Assembly (NCBI GenBank): GCA_002412965.1
Contig: DHWB01000007.1
Location: 175,962 to 239,961 of the forward strand
Source: Desulfomicrobium sp. UBA5193
GTDB lineage: Bacteria > Desulfobacterota > Desulfovibrionia > Desulfovibrionales > Desulfomicrobiaceae
Length of the DNA: 64,000 bases
Reading direction: 5' to 3'
The translations under genes and the position numbers were made by a program. The notes under the pieces were generated by a model, which ran no database searches, was not told the origin of the DNA, and worked only from the letters and a program-made list of their open reading frames with translations. This document shows, piece by piece, positions 51,135 to 60,628 of the stretch (position 1 is the first letter of the stretch; each line of letters begins with the position of its first letter).

Positions 51135-52762
51135 TCATCCTCCATCCCGGGCAGGTCTTCACCACGAAGATCGGTTTCGCGTTCCTTTTCTCCCGGAAAG
51201 ACCAAAGCGTTCGCAACAAGTTCGTGCAGTCCGCAAACACTCACTTCCGGTACCCAGTAGGCCATGGAGTTGGGCAGTACCGCGCGGTCGATGGCGCAGA
51301 CGCAACCCAACATGTTCACACCATGTTTATCGTGAACATACTTCACGGCATTGGCACGGGGCAGACCGCCCATCATGCGCAGCTCGTCATTTTCGCCGGC
51401 ATTGAGGCCCGCGCCGCCACCACAGCAAAATGTCTGCTCGCGGATGGTGCCTACAGGCATCTCGGTGAACTTCTCCACAACGCTCTTGGCAACAAACCGC
51501 GGCTCTTCCAAAAGGCCCATGCCGCGGGCGGTATTACAGGAGTCATGCCAGGTCAGATGCACGTTGGCGTTGCGTTTCTTGTTCAGGTTGAGCTTACCGT
51601 GCTTGATAAGATCAGCAGTGAATTCGGCGATATGAACCATTTTGGTGCTGGCGGCATTCTTGAATACGGTTCCGGTAATCGGGTTGGAGGGAACCTCCAT
51701 CCGGGACGACTGGAAATCAGAACCGTTCAGCGTGTCCATGTACTGATGCACTACGCGCCACATGTGTCCGCATTCGCCACCAAGGATCCACTTCACGCCA
51801 AGGCGATCGGCTTCCATGTACATCTTTGAATTGAGGCGCTTCATGGTTTCATGCGAGGTAAAGAAACCAAAGTTTCCGCCTTCGGAAGCGTAGGTCGACC
51901 AGGTCACATCTAGGCCGTATTCGCGCTTGAGGTACTCGAACAGCATGAGGTAGCCCATGCATGTGTACGTGCCCGGATCGGCGAACACGTCGCCGGAAGG
52001 AGTCACAAAAAGGATGTCCGCACCCTTTTTGTTGAAGGACGGCTCTGGCCTGATGCCGGTAATGTCCTCAATGTCATCACAGAAAAAATCGATCATATCG
52101 ATGAGAGCGTGGGGCTGAATGCCGAGATGGTTGCCTGTGCGATAGCAGTTGGCCACAGGAGTCGCGATCCAGTCGATGTTCAGACCGAGCAGGTTCAGCA
52201 GTTCGCGACCAATTATGGTCACCTCTGCCGTATCAATGCCGTAGGGGCAGAAGACGGAGCACCGGCGGCATTCTGAACACTGGAAAAAGTAGTACCACCA
52301 TTCCTTGAGCACTTCGGCGGTTAGCTTGCGTCCACCGGCGAAGCGGCCCATGATCTTGCCAAAGGTCGTGAACTCGCCACGATATACGGAACGCAGCAAC
52401 TCGGCTCGCAGGACTGGCATGTTCTTGGGATCACCCGATCCAATGAAAAAATGACACTTATCGGCGCAAGCGCCGCAACGAACGCAAATGTCCATGAAGA
52501 TCTTGAAGGAACGGTACTTCTGCAGGCGTTCGCGCAATCCGTTAAAAATGGTCTCCTGCCAATTCTCCGGAAGCTTCCAATCTTCTTCGAGAGGATTCCA
52601 CTTTCGGGCATTCGGCAGTCCCACATAGTTCACGCTATCGGGGTTGGCGGCATAGCAGTAGCGGCCGGGCTTGATATGCACCGGCACATCCATCCAATCC
52701 GCTTTGGGCGGAGTGTAATCGATATTTGCAAAAAGCGCTTCAGGGCGTGGCAGATCAGACAT
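51131..52762 (-). CDS. dsrK: DsrK, HdrD-like cytoplasmic Fe-S subunit
   Basis: A 543-residue cytoplasmic catalytic subunit. Two [4Fe-4S] sets are visible in CVRCGACADKCHFF and CSECRRCSVFCPYG; the CCG-type regions (WHDSCNTARGM, TFCCGGGAGLN, MLGCVCAID) form the noncubane-type site. It is thought to reduce the DsrC trisulfide using quinol electrons from DsrM. The start overlaps the dsrM stop by one base (TAATG). Confidence 0.97.
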   Translation of the reverse strand: MSDLPRPEALFANIDYTPPKADWMDVPVHIKPGRYCYAANPDSVNYVGLPNARKWNPLEEDWKLPENWQETIFNGLRERLQKYRSFKIFMDICVRCGACADKCHFFIGSGDPKNMPVLRAELLRSVYRGEFTTFGKIMGRFAGGRKLTAEVLKEWWYYFFQCSECRRCSVFCPYGIDTAEVTIIGRELLNLLGLNIDWIATPVANCYRTGNHLGIQPHALIDMIDFFCDDIEDITGIRPEPSFNKKGADILFVTPSGDVFADPGTYTCMGYLMLFEYLKREYGLDVTWSTYASEGGNFGFFTSHETMKRLNSKMYMEADRLGVKWILGGECGHMWRVVHQYMDTLNGSDFQSSRMEVPSNPITGTVFKNAASTKMVHIAEFTADLIKHGKLNLNKKRNANVHLTWHDSCNTARGMGLLEEPRFVAKSVVEKFTEMPVGTIREQTFCCGGGAGLNAGENDELRMMGGLPRANAVKYVHDKHGVNMLGCVCAIDRAVLPNSMAYWVPEVSVCGLHELVANALVFPGEKERETDLRGEDLPGMEDE

Positions 52763-53772
52763 TACTCAGCTCCTTCTGCTAAAGGCTTGTCCACGGGAAG
52801 ATCTTTGTCGACCATCTTTTCCCGGAATTCATCCTCGTATTCTTCGTAGGTGTGGTAGTGGACATTTTCAAACTTCCAGGGATTGACGTGCCGGAACTTC
52901 CTGGAGGCGCAATTCATGTTGCGCGTGGGGGAAAGAAATACTCCGCCCATGTGCATCAGTTTGCTAAGCGGGAAATAAGCCAACAGCACGGAAACCAGGA
53001 ACATGTGGATATAGAATATCACACCGATGCCTTCCGGAATCACCCAGGAAAAAGTCACCAACCCCATGGCGAGCTGCTTGACGGAGATGATGTCGACCTT
53101 GGCAAAATAGCGCATGAAAATGCCGGAAAAGGCGATCCCGAGAATCAGGAACAGGGGGAAATAATCCTGCACCAGAGAGATGTAGCGAATCTGCGGGACC
53201 ACGACTCGACGAATGAAAAGATACGTCACTGCCGCTACAAAGACGAGATCCGTCAAATAGAGAGTCGGTGCGCCGATCTGCAACATGCTGTCGATGGCGT
53301 CAATGCCCGCGATAATGCCCGGTACCGGCTCTGTGAAAAAACGCATGTGCCGCAGCACAATGACCAAAAAAGAATAGTGGAAGGCCAACGCACCAAGCCA
53401 CAGCCACTTGCTTGAACCGTAGGTCACCTTGTCTTCCTGCAGATTCACCTGGGTGTTGCGGAACAATGACCTGAACAACAGCACTTCCAAGATCATCCTC
53501 ATCACGACGCCGCCCGTGGTGGAAGGATTTTCAATGGTGTTCTGCTTGATCCAAGGCAGGGATTCCTGCTGGCCGCATGTTGTGGGGATGCAGAACGGCA
53601 CTGCCGATTTGCCCCAGTCCACAACCCTCATACAGAATCCCACCACAAAAACCGCGACTGCCAGGAAGGGTATGTACAGCCCAAAGGCTTTTTCCATACC
53701 CAAGGCCCCGGCGCCCACTAGGGCTAATGCCGCGAGGGCAAAGACCAGGAAAAGGGAGTAAAGAGCTTTCAT
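52762..53772 (-). CDS. dsrM: DsrM, NarI-like cytochrome b membrane subunit
   Basis: A 336-residue inner-membrane protein with about six membrane segments, starting MKALYSLFLVFALAALALVG. His residues in FHYSFLVIVLRHMRFF and IYIHMFLVSVLLAYFP fit the two b haems of the NarI/HdrE type that oxidise menaquinol. First gene of dsrMKJOP. It passes electrons to DsrK, its downstream neighbour. Confidence 0.96.
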   Translation of the reverse strand: MKALYSLFLVFALAALALVGAGALGMEKAFGLYIPFLAVAVFVVGFCMRVVDWGKSAVPFCIPTTCGQQESLPWIKQNTIENPSTTGGVVMRMILEVLLFRSLFRNTQVNLQEDKVTYGSSKWLWLGALAFHYSFLVIVLRHMRFFTEPVPGIIAGIDAIDSMLQIGAPTLYLTDLVFVAAVTYLFIRRVVVPQIRYISLVQDYFPLFLILGIAFSGIFMRYFAKVDIISVKQLAMGLVTFSWVIPEGIGVIFYIHMFLVSVLLAYFPLSKLMHMGGVFLSPTRNMNCASRKFRHVNPWKFENVHYHTYEEYEDEFREKMVDKDLPVDKPLAEGAE

Positions 53773-53823
53773 GTACCTTTTACCTCGCTAAAGGGTTAAC
53801 ACTGAAAATATACTTAACGGACA

Positions 53824-54342
53824 CTACCCCGCTACCTCCTCGTCCTTCAACAAATTGGCTTTTTCAAGCAATTTGTGCGTTCTGCTGTACAATTGGTTGG
53901 CTTTTTGCTGCCAGAGAAGCTCACGACACGACATGTAGAGATCGAAGCCAATCATGGTCAAACGGTCAACACGCACGTTGAACTCATGCAACGCTGCATC
54001 CTCCGATTCTGAAGGATACGCCTTCTCGATCTCGCGATGCACGATCTCCTTGAGTGCAGGCAAAAAACACAGGGCCACAGACGGCGCAAAACCCTGTACC
54101 GCCCGGATGCGTAAGATCCCGTCCAGGTCGGTGGCACATCCTGAAATGTCGCCCCCACTCACCAGAATCTTGTATATCCGTTCGACATTATTCCGAAAAG
54201 TATGTCCTACTGGATTGGAAAATTGATTTGCGGATCCCGAAAAAAATTTAGCCCCTTCTTCAGGGTATGTGTTGATGATCGCCTCTGCCCATTGAGCGCA
54301 TATACTGTGATGATGATCGGCCAGGAATTTTTGAATTTCCAT
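53824..54342 (-). CDS. RsbRD N-terminal-like (globin-fold sensor) protein upstream of dsrM
   Basis: A 172-residue, mainly helical soluble protein: MEIQKFLADHHHSICAQWAE at the start, then NPVGHTFRNNVERIYKILVS and RVDRLTMIGFDLYMSCRELL. The pattern fits the RsbRD_N domain, a small-signal-sensing domain of stressosome proteins that often stands alone in Desulfobacterota. A gene of this type precedes dsrM in related bacteria, which suggests a regulatory or assembly role. The gap to dsrM is 51 bases, so the two are probably co-transcribed. Confidence 0.82.
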   Translation of the reverse strand: MEIQKFLADHHHSICAQWAEAIINTYPEEGAKFFSGSANQFSNPVGHTFRNNVERIYKILVSGGDISGCATDLDGILRIRAVQGFAPSVALCFLPALKEIVHREIEKAYPSESEDAALHEFNVRVDRLTMIGFDLYMSCRELLWQQKANQLYSRTHKLLEKANLLKDEEVAG

Positions 54343-54673
54343 AATTACCTTAAATTTCAGAAAGTTAAAAAAAGCGACACTTGGCCGCGCAACGTCGTGG
54401 AAGAGCAGGACAGATTTGCGCGGTTCTTAAATCACCTCCCCCTCAAGGTCAAGCTGTTTGTGAAAAATGCAACAAGGACAAAGGAGAAACATGACCATGA
54501 ATCCAATATGTTAATCTATCCCCAAGTCTGTTGACTGCAACCCGCCACGCCAAATGGCCCACCGCTTTCGGACATGCCAGCTACCCTGCTTCTTCGGACT
54601 AGGAATCCAAAGCCGCTTATGCTACCAGTGCCGCCACATCCACACCAACACTCGATCACTCAACGGCGAATCC
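54343..54673. other. Divergent promoter region between the dsr operon and lptD
   Basis: About 330 bases that must hold the promoters of the RsbRD-dsrMKJOP unit (minus) and of lptD (plus). I could not place a convincing pair of promoter elements. A tiny frame with a good Shine-Dalgarno (AAGGAG, then MTMNPIC and stop, 54491-54514) precedes lptD and might be a leader peptide, but nothing else supports it. Confidence 0.4.
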
Positions 54674-56968
54674 ATGAAGCTACGAATACTGGTCATTGCA
54701 TCGCTTTATATTTTGATTTCGTTCGGCACCTCGGCTCTTGCCGCACCTATTGAGCAGGATGAACCGAAGTCCTGGCGCCTGCTTGCGGACAAGACCTCCG
54801 CCAGCCACGACAATCAATATGTCGAAGCCTTTGGAAACGTTGTCCTGGACCGTGGCGCGGATTACATTCGAGCAGACTATGCCCGCTACTACCAATCCAC
54901 CAAATGGGTGTTTCTCAAAGGCAATGTCGAGGCAAAATTTCAGGGGGATTTCTTGAAGGCCGAGGAGGCGGAGTTCGATCTCAACTCCAACACCGGTTGG
55001 CTCAAAAACGGCCAAGTCTTCATGGAAGACCCGCATATGTACTTCGAAGGAACCATCCTCAAAAAAACAGGCCCCGACACATACGAATTTCGTGAAGCCA
55101 CGGTCACTGTCTGTGATGGTGAGCGCCCGGCTTGGTCCATAAAAGCCTCGCGCGGCGACATCACCGTGGACGGATACGCGCATCTTTGGGCTCCCCGGTT
55201 TCAGATCTTGGATCAGCCGATGTTCCTATCCCCCTATGCCGTCATTCCTGTCAAAACCAAACGACAAAGCGGGTTTCTCCTTCCGGAACTCGGAGTAAGT
55301 GACAAGCTTGGATTTACCTACAATCAGCCCTATTATCAGGTCATCGATGAAGAGCAGGACCTGACGCTTTTTTCCAACCTCATGACCGAAAAAGGCCTCA
55401 TGCTCGGTGGTGAATATCGAATGGTGCCCGACATCCATACTAAGGGCATCTGGAAATTCGACTATCTCTTCGATCAGCAGACGGAAAGCGAGTCACTGTA
55501 CAGCGATAACTGGAACATGAAACGCGATAACCAGAACCGCTGGTGGGCGCGAGGCAAATACGACGGCTATCTGGGTGAACCCGACTGGAATTTCAAAGCC
55601 GATCTCGACCTTGTCTCGGACCAGGATTACTTGCGAGAATTTTCACGCGGGTATTCAGGCTTCAATAAAAGCCGGAAGGACTTCCTTCAGTATTTTGGCC
55701 GCGATCTGGACGACAACGACGACGAACTTCGCGTCAACCGCGCCCTTTTGAGTCGCAACTGGGCGAACGTCGGTTTCCAGGGCCTGGTCGAGTACACGCA
55801 AAATCTCGAATACGGGAGTAACAACAATCTCAGCGGCAAGGACAGGGCCAACGATCCGACCTTGCAAAGGCTTCCGGAACTCAACCTGAATCTGTACCAG
55901 ACCCAATTTTTCCAAACACCGCTGACTGTCGAAGGAAGCTCCCAGCTGGCCTCCTTTTGGCGCGAATACGGAACTACTGGATCGCGTATCGATATTCATC
56001 CCATTGCGGGCTTTCCACTTCACTTCGCATATGGTTCCGTCATCCCCAAGGCCGGTCTTCGCGGCACAAATTACTTTGTTGAACGTTTTGAGGGTGAAGA
56101 CGACGATGTGGACACGGACAAGAGTACGCAGAGCCGATTGTTGCCTGACTTTTCAGCGAGTACATACACAGAGTTTTCGCGCATCTTCACCTTGACGGAA
56201 GAAAGTAAAATTCCTGCCAATTCAGAATCTGCAACGTGGCTTAAGTTGAAACACGCCGTACAGCCACGACTCGAATATTCCTATATCCCCTACTCCGATC
56301 AGGACAACTACCCATATTTCGATGAAATCGACCGAATTGATGCCAAAAATGAGCTTGAGTATTCTCTGACCAACATTTTCACCACCAAGACGGGAAGGTT
56401 GCAGCCAAGCCCAGAGGAGCAGGGGAAAACCGGCCTCAATATTGACTATTTTGATTTGGCACGTCTGCGCTTTGAACAAGCATACAGTATTCGTGAAGAA
56501 ACCAGGAATGAAGATACCGACGAATACCCCAACCGGCCCTTTTCCGACGTGCTGACGGACCTGACCACCAACCTCAGCCCCTGGCTGTCCTTAAGGAACA
56601 AGACATGGGTCTCCCCTTATGAAGGCAGCATCACGGAGCACGAACACATTCTGTCCACTCGCTACGAGGATCTGCTTTACCTCTCCTTCGGCTTGGATTT
56701 TCTGGAAGAAATCGATGAGTACCTTCGCCAGGAACAGGAACGGCAGCGCATAGCCGCCTTTCGCGGAGGCATAGCCATCAATAAAAATTGGAGTACGGCG
56801 TTTACATACCGCGTTGACTGGGAAGCCAATACGGACTTGGAAAAAACGCTTATCCTGCGCTACGATCATCAATGTTTCGCAGCCGAGACCTCCTGGACCC
56901 AAACAGACGAGGAGAAGCGATTCGAATTTCGCATCATCCTTGCACAATTGGGCTCCTTGGGCCGATAA
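54674..56968 (+). CDS. lptD: LptD, LPS-assembly outer-membrane protein
   Basis: A 764-residue outer-membrane protein that places lipopolysaccharide in the outer leaflet, together with LptE. The ATG at 54674 opens a signal peptide, MKLRILVIASLYILISFGTS, cleaved near ALA/AP; the frame upstream is not coding. Residues about 40-160 form the OstA beta-jellyroll (ADYARYYQSTKWVFLKGNVE); the rest is a large barrel (GFLLPELGVSDKLGFTYNQP). Only two Cys remain in the mature part (about 147 and 734), so a single inter-domain disulfide is possible. mutL follows after 3 bases. Confidence 0.93.
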   Translation: MKLRILVIASLYILISFGTSALAAPIEQDEPKSWRLLADKTSASHDNQYVEAFGNVVLDRGADYIRADYARYYQSTKWVFLKGNVEAKFQGDFLKAEEAEFDLNSNTGWLKNGQVFMEDPHMYFEGTILKKTGPDTYEFREATVTVCDGERPAWSIKASRGDITVDGYAHLWAPRFQILDQPMFLSPYAVIPVKTKRQSGFLLPELGVSDKLGFTYNQPYYQVIDEEQDLTLFSNLMTEKGLMLGGEYRMVPDIHTKGIWKFDYLFDQQTESESLYSDNWNMKRDNQNRWWARGKYDGYLGEPDWNFKADLDLVSDQDYLREFSRGYSGFNKSRKDFLQYFGRDLDDNDDELRVNRALLSRNWANVGFQGLVEYTQNLEYGSNNNLSGKDRANDPTLQRLPELNLNLYQTQFFQTPLTVEGSSQLASFWREYGTTGSRIDIHPIAGFPLHFAYGSVIPKAGLRGTNYFVERFEGEDDDVDTDKSTQSRLLPDFSASTYTEFSRIFTLTEESKIPANSESATWLKLKHAVQPRLEYSYIPYSDQDNYPYFDEIDRIDAKNELEYSLTNIFTTKTGRLQPSPEEQGKTGLNIDYFDLARLRFEQAYSIREETRNEDTDEYPNRPFSDVLTDLTTNLSPWLSLRNKTWVSPYEGSITEHEHILSTRYEDLLYLSFGLDFLEEIDEYLRQEQERQRIAAFRGGIAINKNWSTAFTYRVDWEANTDLEKTLILRYDHQCFAAETSWTQTDEEKRFEFRIILAQLGSLGR

Positions 56969-56971
56969 GCC

Positions 56972-58768
56972 ATGCAGCAGCAACAAATCCGCCTTCTTCC
57001 GACCGACTTGCTGAACCAGATCGCCGCGGGCGAAGTGGTTGAGCGCCCTGCCAGTGTCATCAAAGAACTCATTGAAAATGCTCTCGATGCTGGTGCGACG
57101 AGAATCCGTGTTCAGGTCAGGGATGGTGGCCAATCCTACATCAAGGTCAGCGACAACGGCTTCGGCATATCCGAAGACCAGCTTGAACTGGCCGTTACCC
57201 GGCACGCAACCAGCAAGCTGAGCAGTTTGCATGATCTGCAGGAAATACGCAGTTTCGGTTTTCGAGGCGAGGCTTTGCCCAGTATCGCCTCTGTTTCCCG
57301 TTTTCGTCTGGCCTCAGCAACTCAGGATGGCGATGGCGCGGTTCTGGAGGTGCTGCACGGGAGAATCCTCGGCCAGGCCAAGACAGCCATGCCCAAAGGT
57401 ACCGAAATCGAGATCAATGATCTCTTTGCCAACGTTCCGGCCCGCCTCAAATTTTTGAAACAACCAGCCACGGAAACCCGCAAATGCACGGATCTGTCGG
57501 TGCGCATGGCCCTCGCCAACCCCGATGTTGATTTCGAATTCCTGAACGCAGAGAGAACTGTACACCGATTTATGGCCGGACAAAACTTGGCTCAAAGACT
57601 TGCGAGCATCTGGCCCAGGGAGGTTGTAGAATCATCTTACGATGTCAACTTTGCGGACGGTCCGATCTCCATCCATGGTCTTGCGGGAGACCCAGCCATG
57701 GCTCAGGCGCGCGCTGACCGGATTTACGTCTACGTCAATACCCGACCGGTCCAGGACAAGATAATATTGAGCGCCATTCGCGAAGCTTACCGCGGCAGAA
57801 TTCTGGGCAAGGAATATCCGCAGGCGGTACTTTTCCTGCAGATCCCGCCGGACGAAGTGGACGTGAACGTACACCCGGCCAAAACCGAGGTCCGTTTTCA
57901 GGATGAGAGCGCCATTTTCCGCATCGTCCGCAAAGCCGTATTGCAAAGTCTGGATCAAAATTCCCACCAAACGCAAATTCAGGGTCATGCGTCTGTGCAG
58001 GCGATCACACATATTCACCAGGCTTTGCCAGAGATGCGCCCAGCCATCCCAGATCCCACATCATTTCACGTGGAAACCGGGGAAAAACGTGTCCTCTATG
58101 ATCAGCCATGGTCGCATAAATTCGCATCCTCAGTTGCCGCACAGCAACTTTTTGAAACACCAAAGGACTTGATGGCCTCCATTGAGGACCCCGCGCCAGC
58201 GCCCCAAACTCTGCCGAATTCCGCGGGTGCGCAATATCTTGGTCAATTTGCGCGCACATACCTTATTCTTTCATCCCAGAACGAGATCACCCTCATCGAC
58301 CAGCATGCCGCCCATGAGCGAGTCCTATTCAACATGCTCCGCACACAGGGCGCCCGCGGCGACCGGCGTCCACTTCTTCTTCCTCTGGAAACATCACTGC
58401 ATCCGGCCCAAACCGCGCTGCTCCAAGAAATATGGACTCAGCTGGAAGGGCTCGGCTTCTCCCTTGAACTCGCCTCTAGGCAACGCCTTTTGATTCATGC
58501 CGTACCGACCCTGCTGACACCGGCCAAGGCCAAGGAATTCATTGAAGACGTGCTCGCGAGCAAATCCCGATCCATGGAGGATCTCTGGGCTGTGATGGCC
58601 TGCAAGTCCGCAATAAAGGCAGGAGACGTGCTCACCCCCGATGAGGCCTTGGCACTCGTTGACTCTTGGCAACGGTTGCCGGAAAAAAATTACTGCCCGC
58701 ATGGTCGTCCTGTTGCCGTGCGCTGGGGCGTGGCCGACCTGGAAAAATTGTTTAAACGGCGCTCTTAG
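56972..58768 (+). CDS. mutL: MutL, DNA mismatch repair ATPase
   Basis: A 598-residue GHKL ATPase that couples mismatch recognition to strand removal. N-terminal motifs: ELIENALDAGATRI, DNGFGISED and GFRGEALPSIASV. The C-terminal part has an endonuclease-type DQHAAHER and CPHGRP motif; the final Glu of the DQHA(X)2E(X)4E signature appears to be Asn (see findings). It is preceded by lptD (3-base gap) and followed by purD. Complete length. Confidence 0.96.
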   Translation: MQQQQIRLLPTDLLNQIAAGEVVERPASVIKELIENALDAGATRIRVQVRDGGQSYIKVSDNGFGISEDQLELAVTRHATSKLSSLHDLQEIRSFGFRGEALPSIASVSRFRLASATQDGDGAVLEVLHGRILGQAKTAMPKGTEIEINDLFANVPARLKFLKQPATETRKCTDLSVRMALANPDVDFEFLNAERTVHRFMAGQNLAQRLASIWPREVVESSYDVNFADGPISIHGLAGDPAMAQARADRIYVYVNTRPVQDKIILSAIREAYRGRILGKEYPQAVLFLQIPPDEVDVNVHPAKTEVRFQDESAIFRIVRKAVLQSLDQNSHQTQIQGHASVQAITHIHQALPEMRPAIPDPTSFHVETGEKRVLYDQPWSHKFASSVAAQQLFETPKDLMASIEDPAPAPQTLPNSAGAQYLGQFARTYLILSSQNEITLIDQHAAHERVLFNMLRTQGARGDRRPLLLPLETSLHPAQTALLQEIWTQLEGLGFSLELASRQRLLIHAVPTLLTPAKAKEFIEDVLASKSRSMEDLWAVMACKSAIKAGDVLTPDEALALVDSWQRLPEKNYCPHGRPVAVRWGVADLEKLFKRRS

Positions 58769-58810
58769 CGAGCTCCCGTACTTCATCCGATTGGATCACT
58801 GGAGGATTCC

Positions 58811-60085
58811 TTGAATATTCTTATTGTCGGGGCCGGCGGACGCGAACACGCCTTGGCCTGGAAAATCAGTCAAAGCCCCTTGCTGGACAAGCTTTTCATT
58901 GCCCCCGGCAATGGCGGCACAGCCATGCTGGGCACCAATGTCCCGATCAAGGACGACGATATCAAAGGCATTGTTTCCTTCGCCAGCGAGAACAAGATCG
59001 GGCTGGTTGTCGCCGGGCCCGAACTCCCCCTTGTACTGGGTCTCAAGGAAGCGTTGGACGCCGTACAGATTCCCTGCTTCGGCCCATGCGCCTTTGCCGC
59101 CCAGTTGGAAGGCTCCAAGGCATTTGCCAAGAACATGATGCGAGAGACAGGAGTGCCTACTGCTGATTTTCAGGTTTTCGACAGCCATGAGAGAGCCTTG
59201 GAGTATGTGCGCGCCCACCCCTTGCCCATGGTTATCAAGGCGGACGGGCTGGCGGCAGGCAAAGGAGTGGTCATCGCCCAAACCCTGCGCGAAGCCGAAG
59301 AGGCGCTCAGGGACATGATGATCGATCAGATTTTCGGATCCGCAGGGCAAACAGTGGTCGTCGAAGAAGCACTGGTTGGCGAGGAAGCCTCCTTCATGGC
59401 CTTTTGCGACGGTACGACCATCGTACCCATGCCATCGCTGCAAGACCACAAGCGTATCGGCGACAATGACACGGGCCTGAATACCGGCGGCATGGGAGCG
59501 TACAGCCCGGCGCCGGTCTTGCCCCTGTCTCAGAGTGCCGCCATGGCGGACTTGGCCATCCGCCCCATCACCGAGCATCTGGCCGCCATCGGCCAACCCT
59601 TCAAGGGCATTCTTTACGCCGGCCTGATGATGACAACCCAGGGTCCCATGGTACTGGAGTACAATGTCCGCTTTGGCGATCCCGAATGCCAGCCACTCAT
59701 GGCCCGGCTGAAGTCCGACCTGGTCGAGATCATGCTCGCCTGCGTAGATGGCACGCTCGCGCCCTCGAAAGTTCTCTTTCATCCTGAAACAAGCTGTTGC
59801 GTCGTCATGGCGGCTCTGGGCTATCCGCAATCCTATCCGAAAGGGATGCTCATCACCGGAATTGAAGAGGCCGAGCAAATTGAAACCGTTAAGGTTTTCC
59901 AGGCTGGCACGCAACTGAGCAATGGGCAAACCGTCAGCAGCGGTGGCCGGGTTTTAGGAGTGACTGCATTGGGAGCCAATCTTGAAGAGGCCCGAAAAAG
60001 AGCCTATCAGGCAGTAGAGAGGCTCCACTTCGAGAACAGCTATTACCGCAAGGACATCGCCATCAAAGGCTTGAGGAGGACATGA
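58811..60085 (+). CDS. purD: PurD, phosphoribosylamine-glycine ligase
   Basis: A 424-residue ATP-grasp enzyme of de novo purine synthesis (phosphoribosylamine plus glycine plus ATP to GAR). The start is TTG at 58811 with GGAGG seven bases upstream. Motifs: NILIVGAGGREHALAWK, IKADGLAAGKGVVIA (ATP-grasp), and NTGGMGAYSPAP. The stop overlaps purE by 4 bases, so the two are coupled. Confidence 0.97.
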   Translation: MNILIVGAGGREHALAWKISQSPLLDKLFIAPGNGGTAMLGTNVPIKDDDIKGIVSFASENKIGLVVAGPELPLVLGLKEALDAVQIPCFGPCAFAAQLEGSKAFAKNMMRETGVPTADFQVFDSHERALEYVRAHPLPMVIKADGLAAGKGVVIAQTLREAEEALRDMMIDQIFGSAGQTVVVEEALVGEEASFMAFCDGTTIVPMPSLQDHKRIGDNDTGLNTGGMGAYSPAPVLPLSQSAAMADLAIRPITEHLAAIGQPFKGILYAGLMMTTQGPMVLEYNVRFGDPECQPLMARLKSDLVEIMLACVDGTLAPSKVLFHPETSCCVVMAALGYPQSYPKGMLITGIEEAEQIETVKVFQAGTQLSNGQTVSSGGRVLGVTALGANLEEARKRAYQAVERLHFENSYYRKDIAIKGLRRT

Positions 60086-60567
60086 TGCCAGCAGTTGCAA
60101 TATTCATGGGCAGTAAATCCGACGAGGCGACAGTTCGCCCTTGCGCGGATGTTTTGGACAAACTTGGAGTATCGTACGCATTCACCATCACTTCGGCACA
60201 CCGCACCCCGGATCGAACCGCTCGCTTGATTCATGAACTTGAAGAAGCGGGAACCCAAGTCTTCATCTGTGCCGCTGGTCTCGCCGCGCATTTGGCGGGT
60301 GCGGTGGCAGCCAAGACCATTCGTCCTGTTCTCGGCATCCCCATTTCCGCTTCGGCCCTTGGCGGCTGGGACGCCCTTTTGGCAACAGTACAAATGCCTC
60401 CGGGATTTCCCGTCGGAACACTCGCCCTGGATAAGGTAGGAGCGAGAAACGCAGCCTGGCTTGCGGCACAAATTCTTGCACTGCACGACCGTGCATTGGC
60501 GGAACGGATTTTGACAGAACGACGCAAGATGATCGAACAAGTGGAAGAAGACGCAAAAACTTTGTAA
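60082..60567 (+). CDS. purE: PurE, N5-carboxyaminoimidazole ribonucleotide mutase
   Basis: A 161-residue class I PurE, converting N5-CAIR to CAIR in purine synthesis. Motifs: FMGSKSDEATVRPC, SAHRTPDR with the catalytic His, and AAGLAAHLAG. The following GIPISASALGGWDALLATVQ is typical. It overlaps purD and is followed by a strong terminator. No purK is seen in the window. Confidence 0.96.
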   Translation: MMPAVAIFMGSKSDEATVRPCADVLDKLGVSYAFTITSAHRTPDRTARLIHELEEAGTQVFICAAGLAAHLAGAVAAKTIRPVLGIPISASALGGWDALLATVQMPPGFPVGTLALDKVGARNAAWLAAQILALHDRALAERILTERRKMIEQVEEDAKTL

Positions 60568-60580
60568 CATCATAAAAATC

Positions 60581-60616
60581 CATAAAAAAAGGCGGCCTGA
60601 GCCGCCTTTTTTTATG
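60581..60616. terminator. Bidirectional terminator between purE and hflC
   Basis: CATAAAAAAAGGCGGC and GCCGCCTTTTTTTATG form a perfect 16-base stem with a 4-base CTGA loop and A/T runs at both ends, ideal for both convergent genes. Confidence 0.95.
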
Positions 60617-60628
60617 GGTCACGTCGAT

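Noticed and set aside
54491..54514. Seven-codon leader peptide (MTMNPIC) before lptD
   Set aside because: Good Shine-Dalgarno, but no regulatory codons or attenuator hairpins follow; kept only as a note in the intergenic entry.
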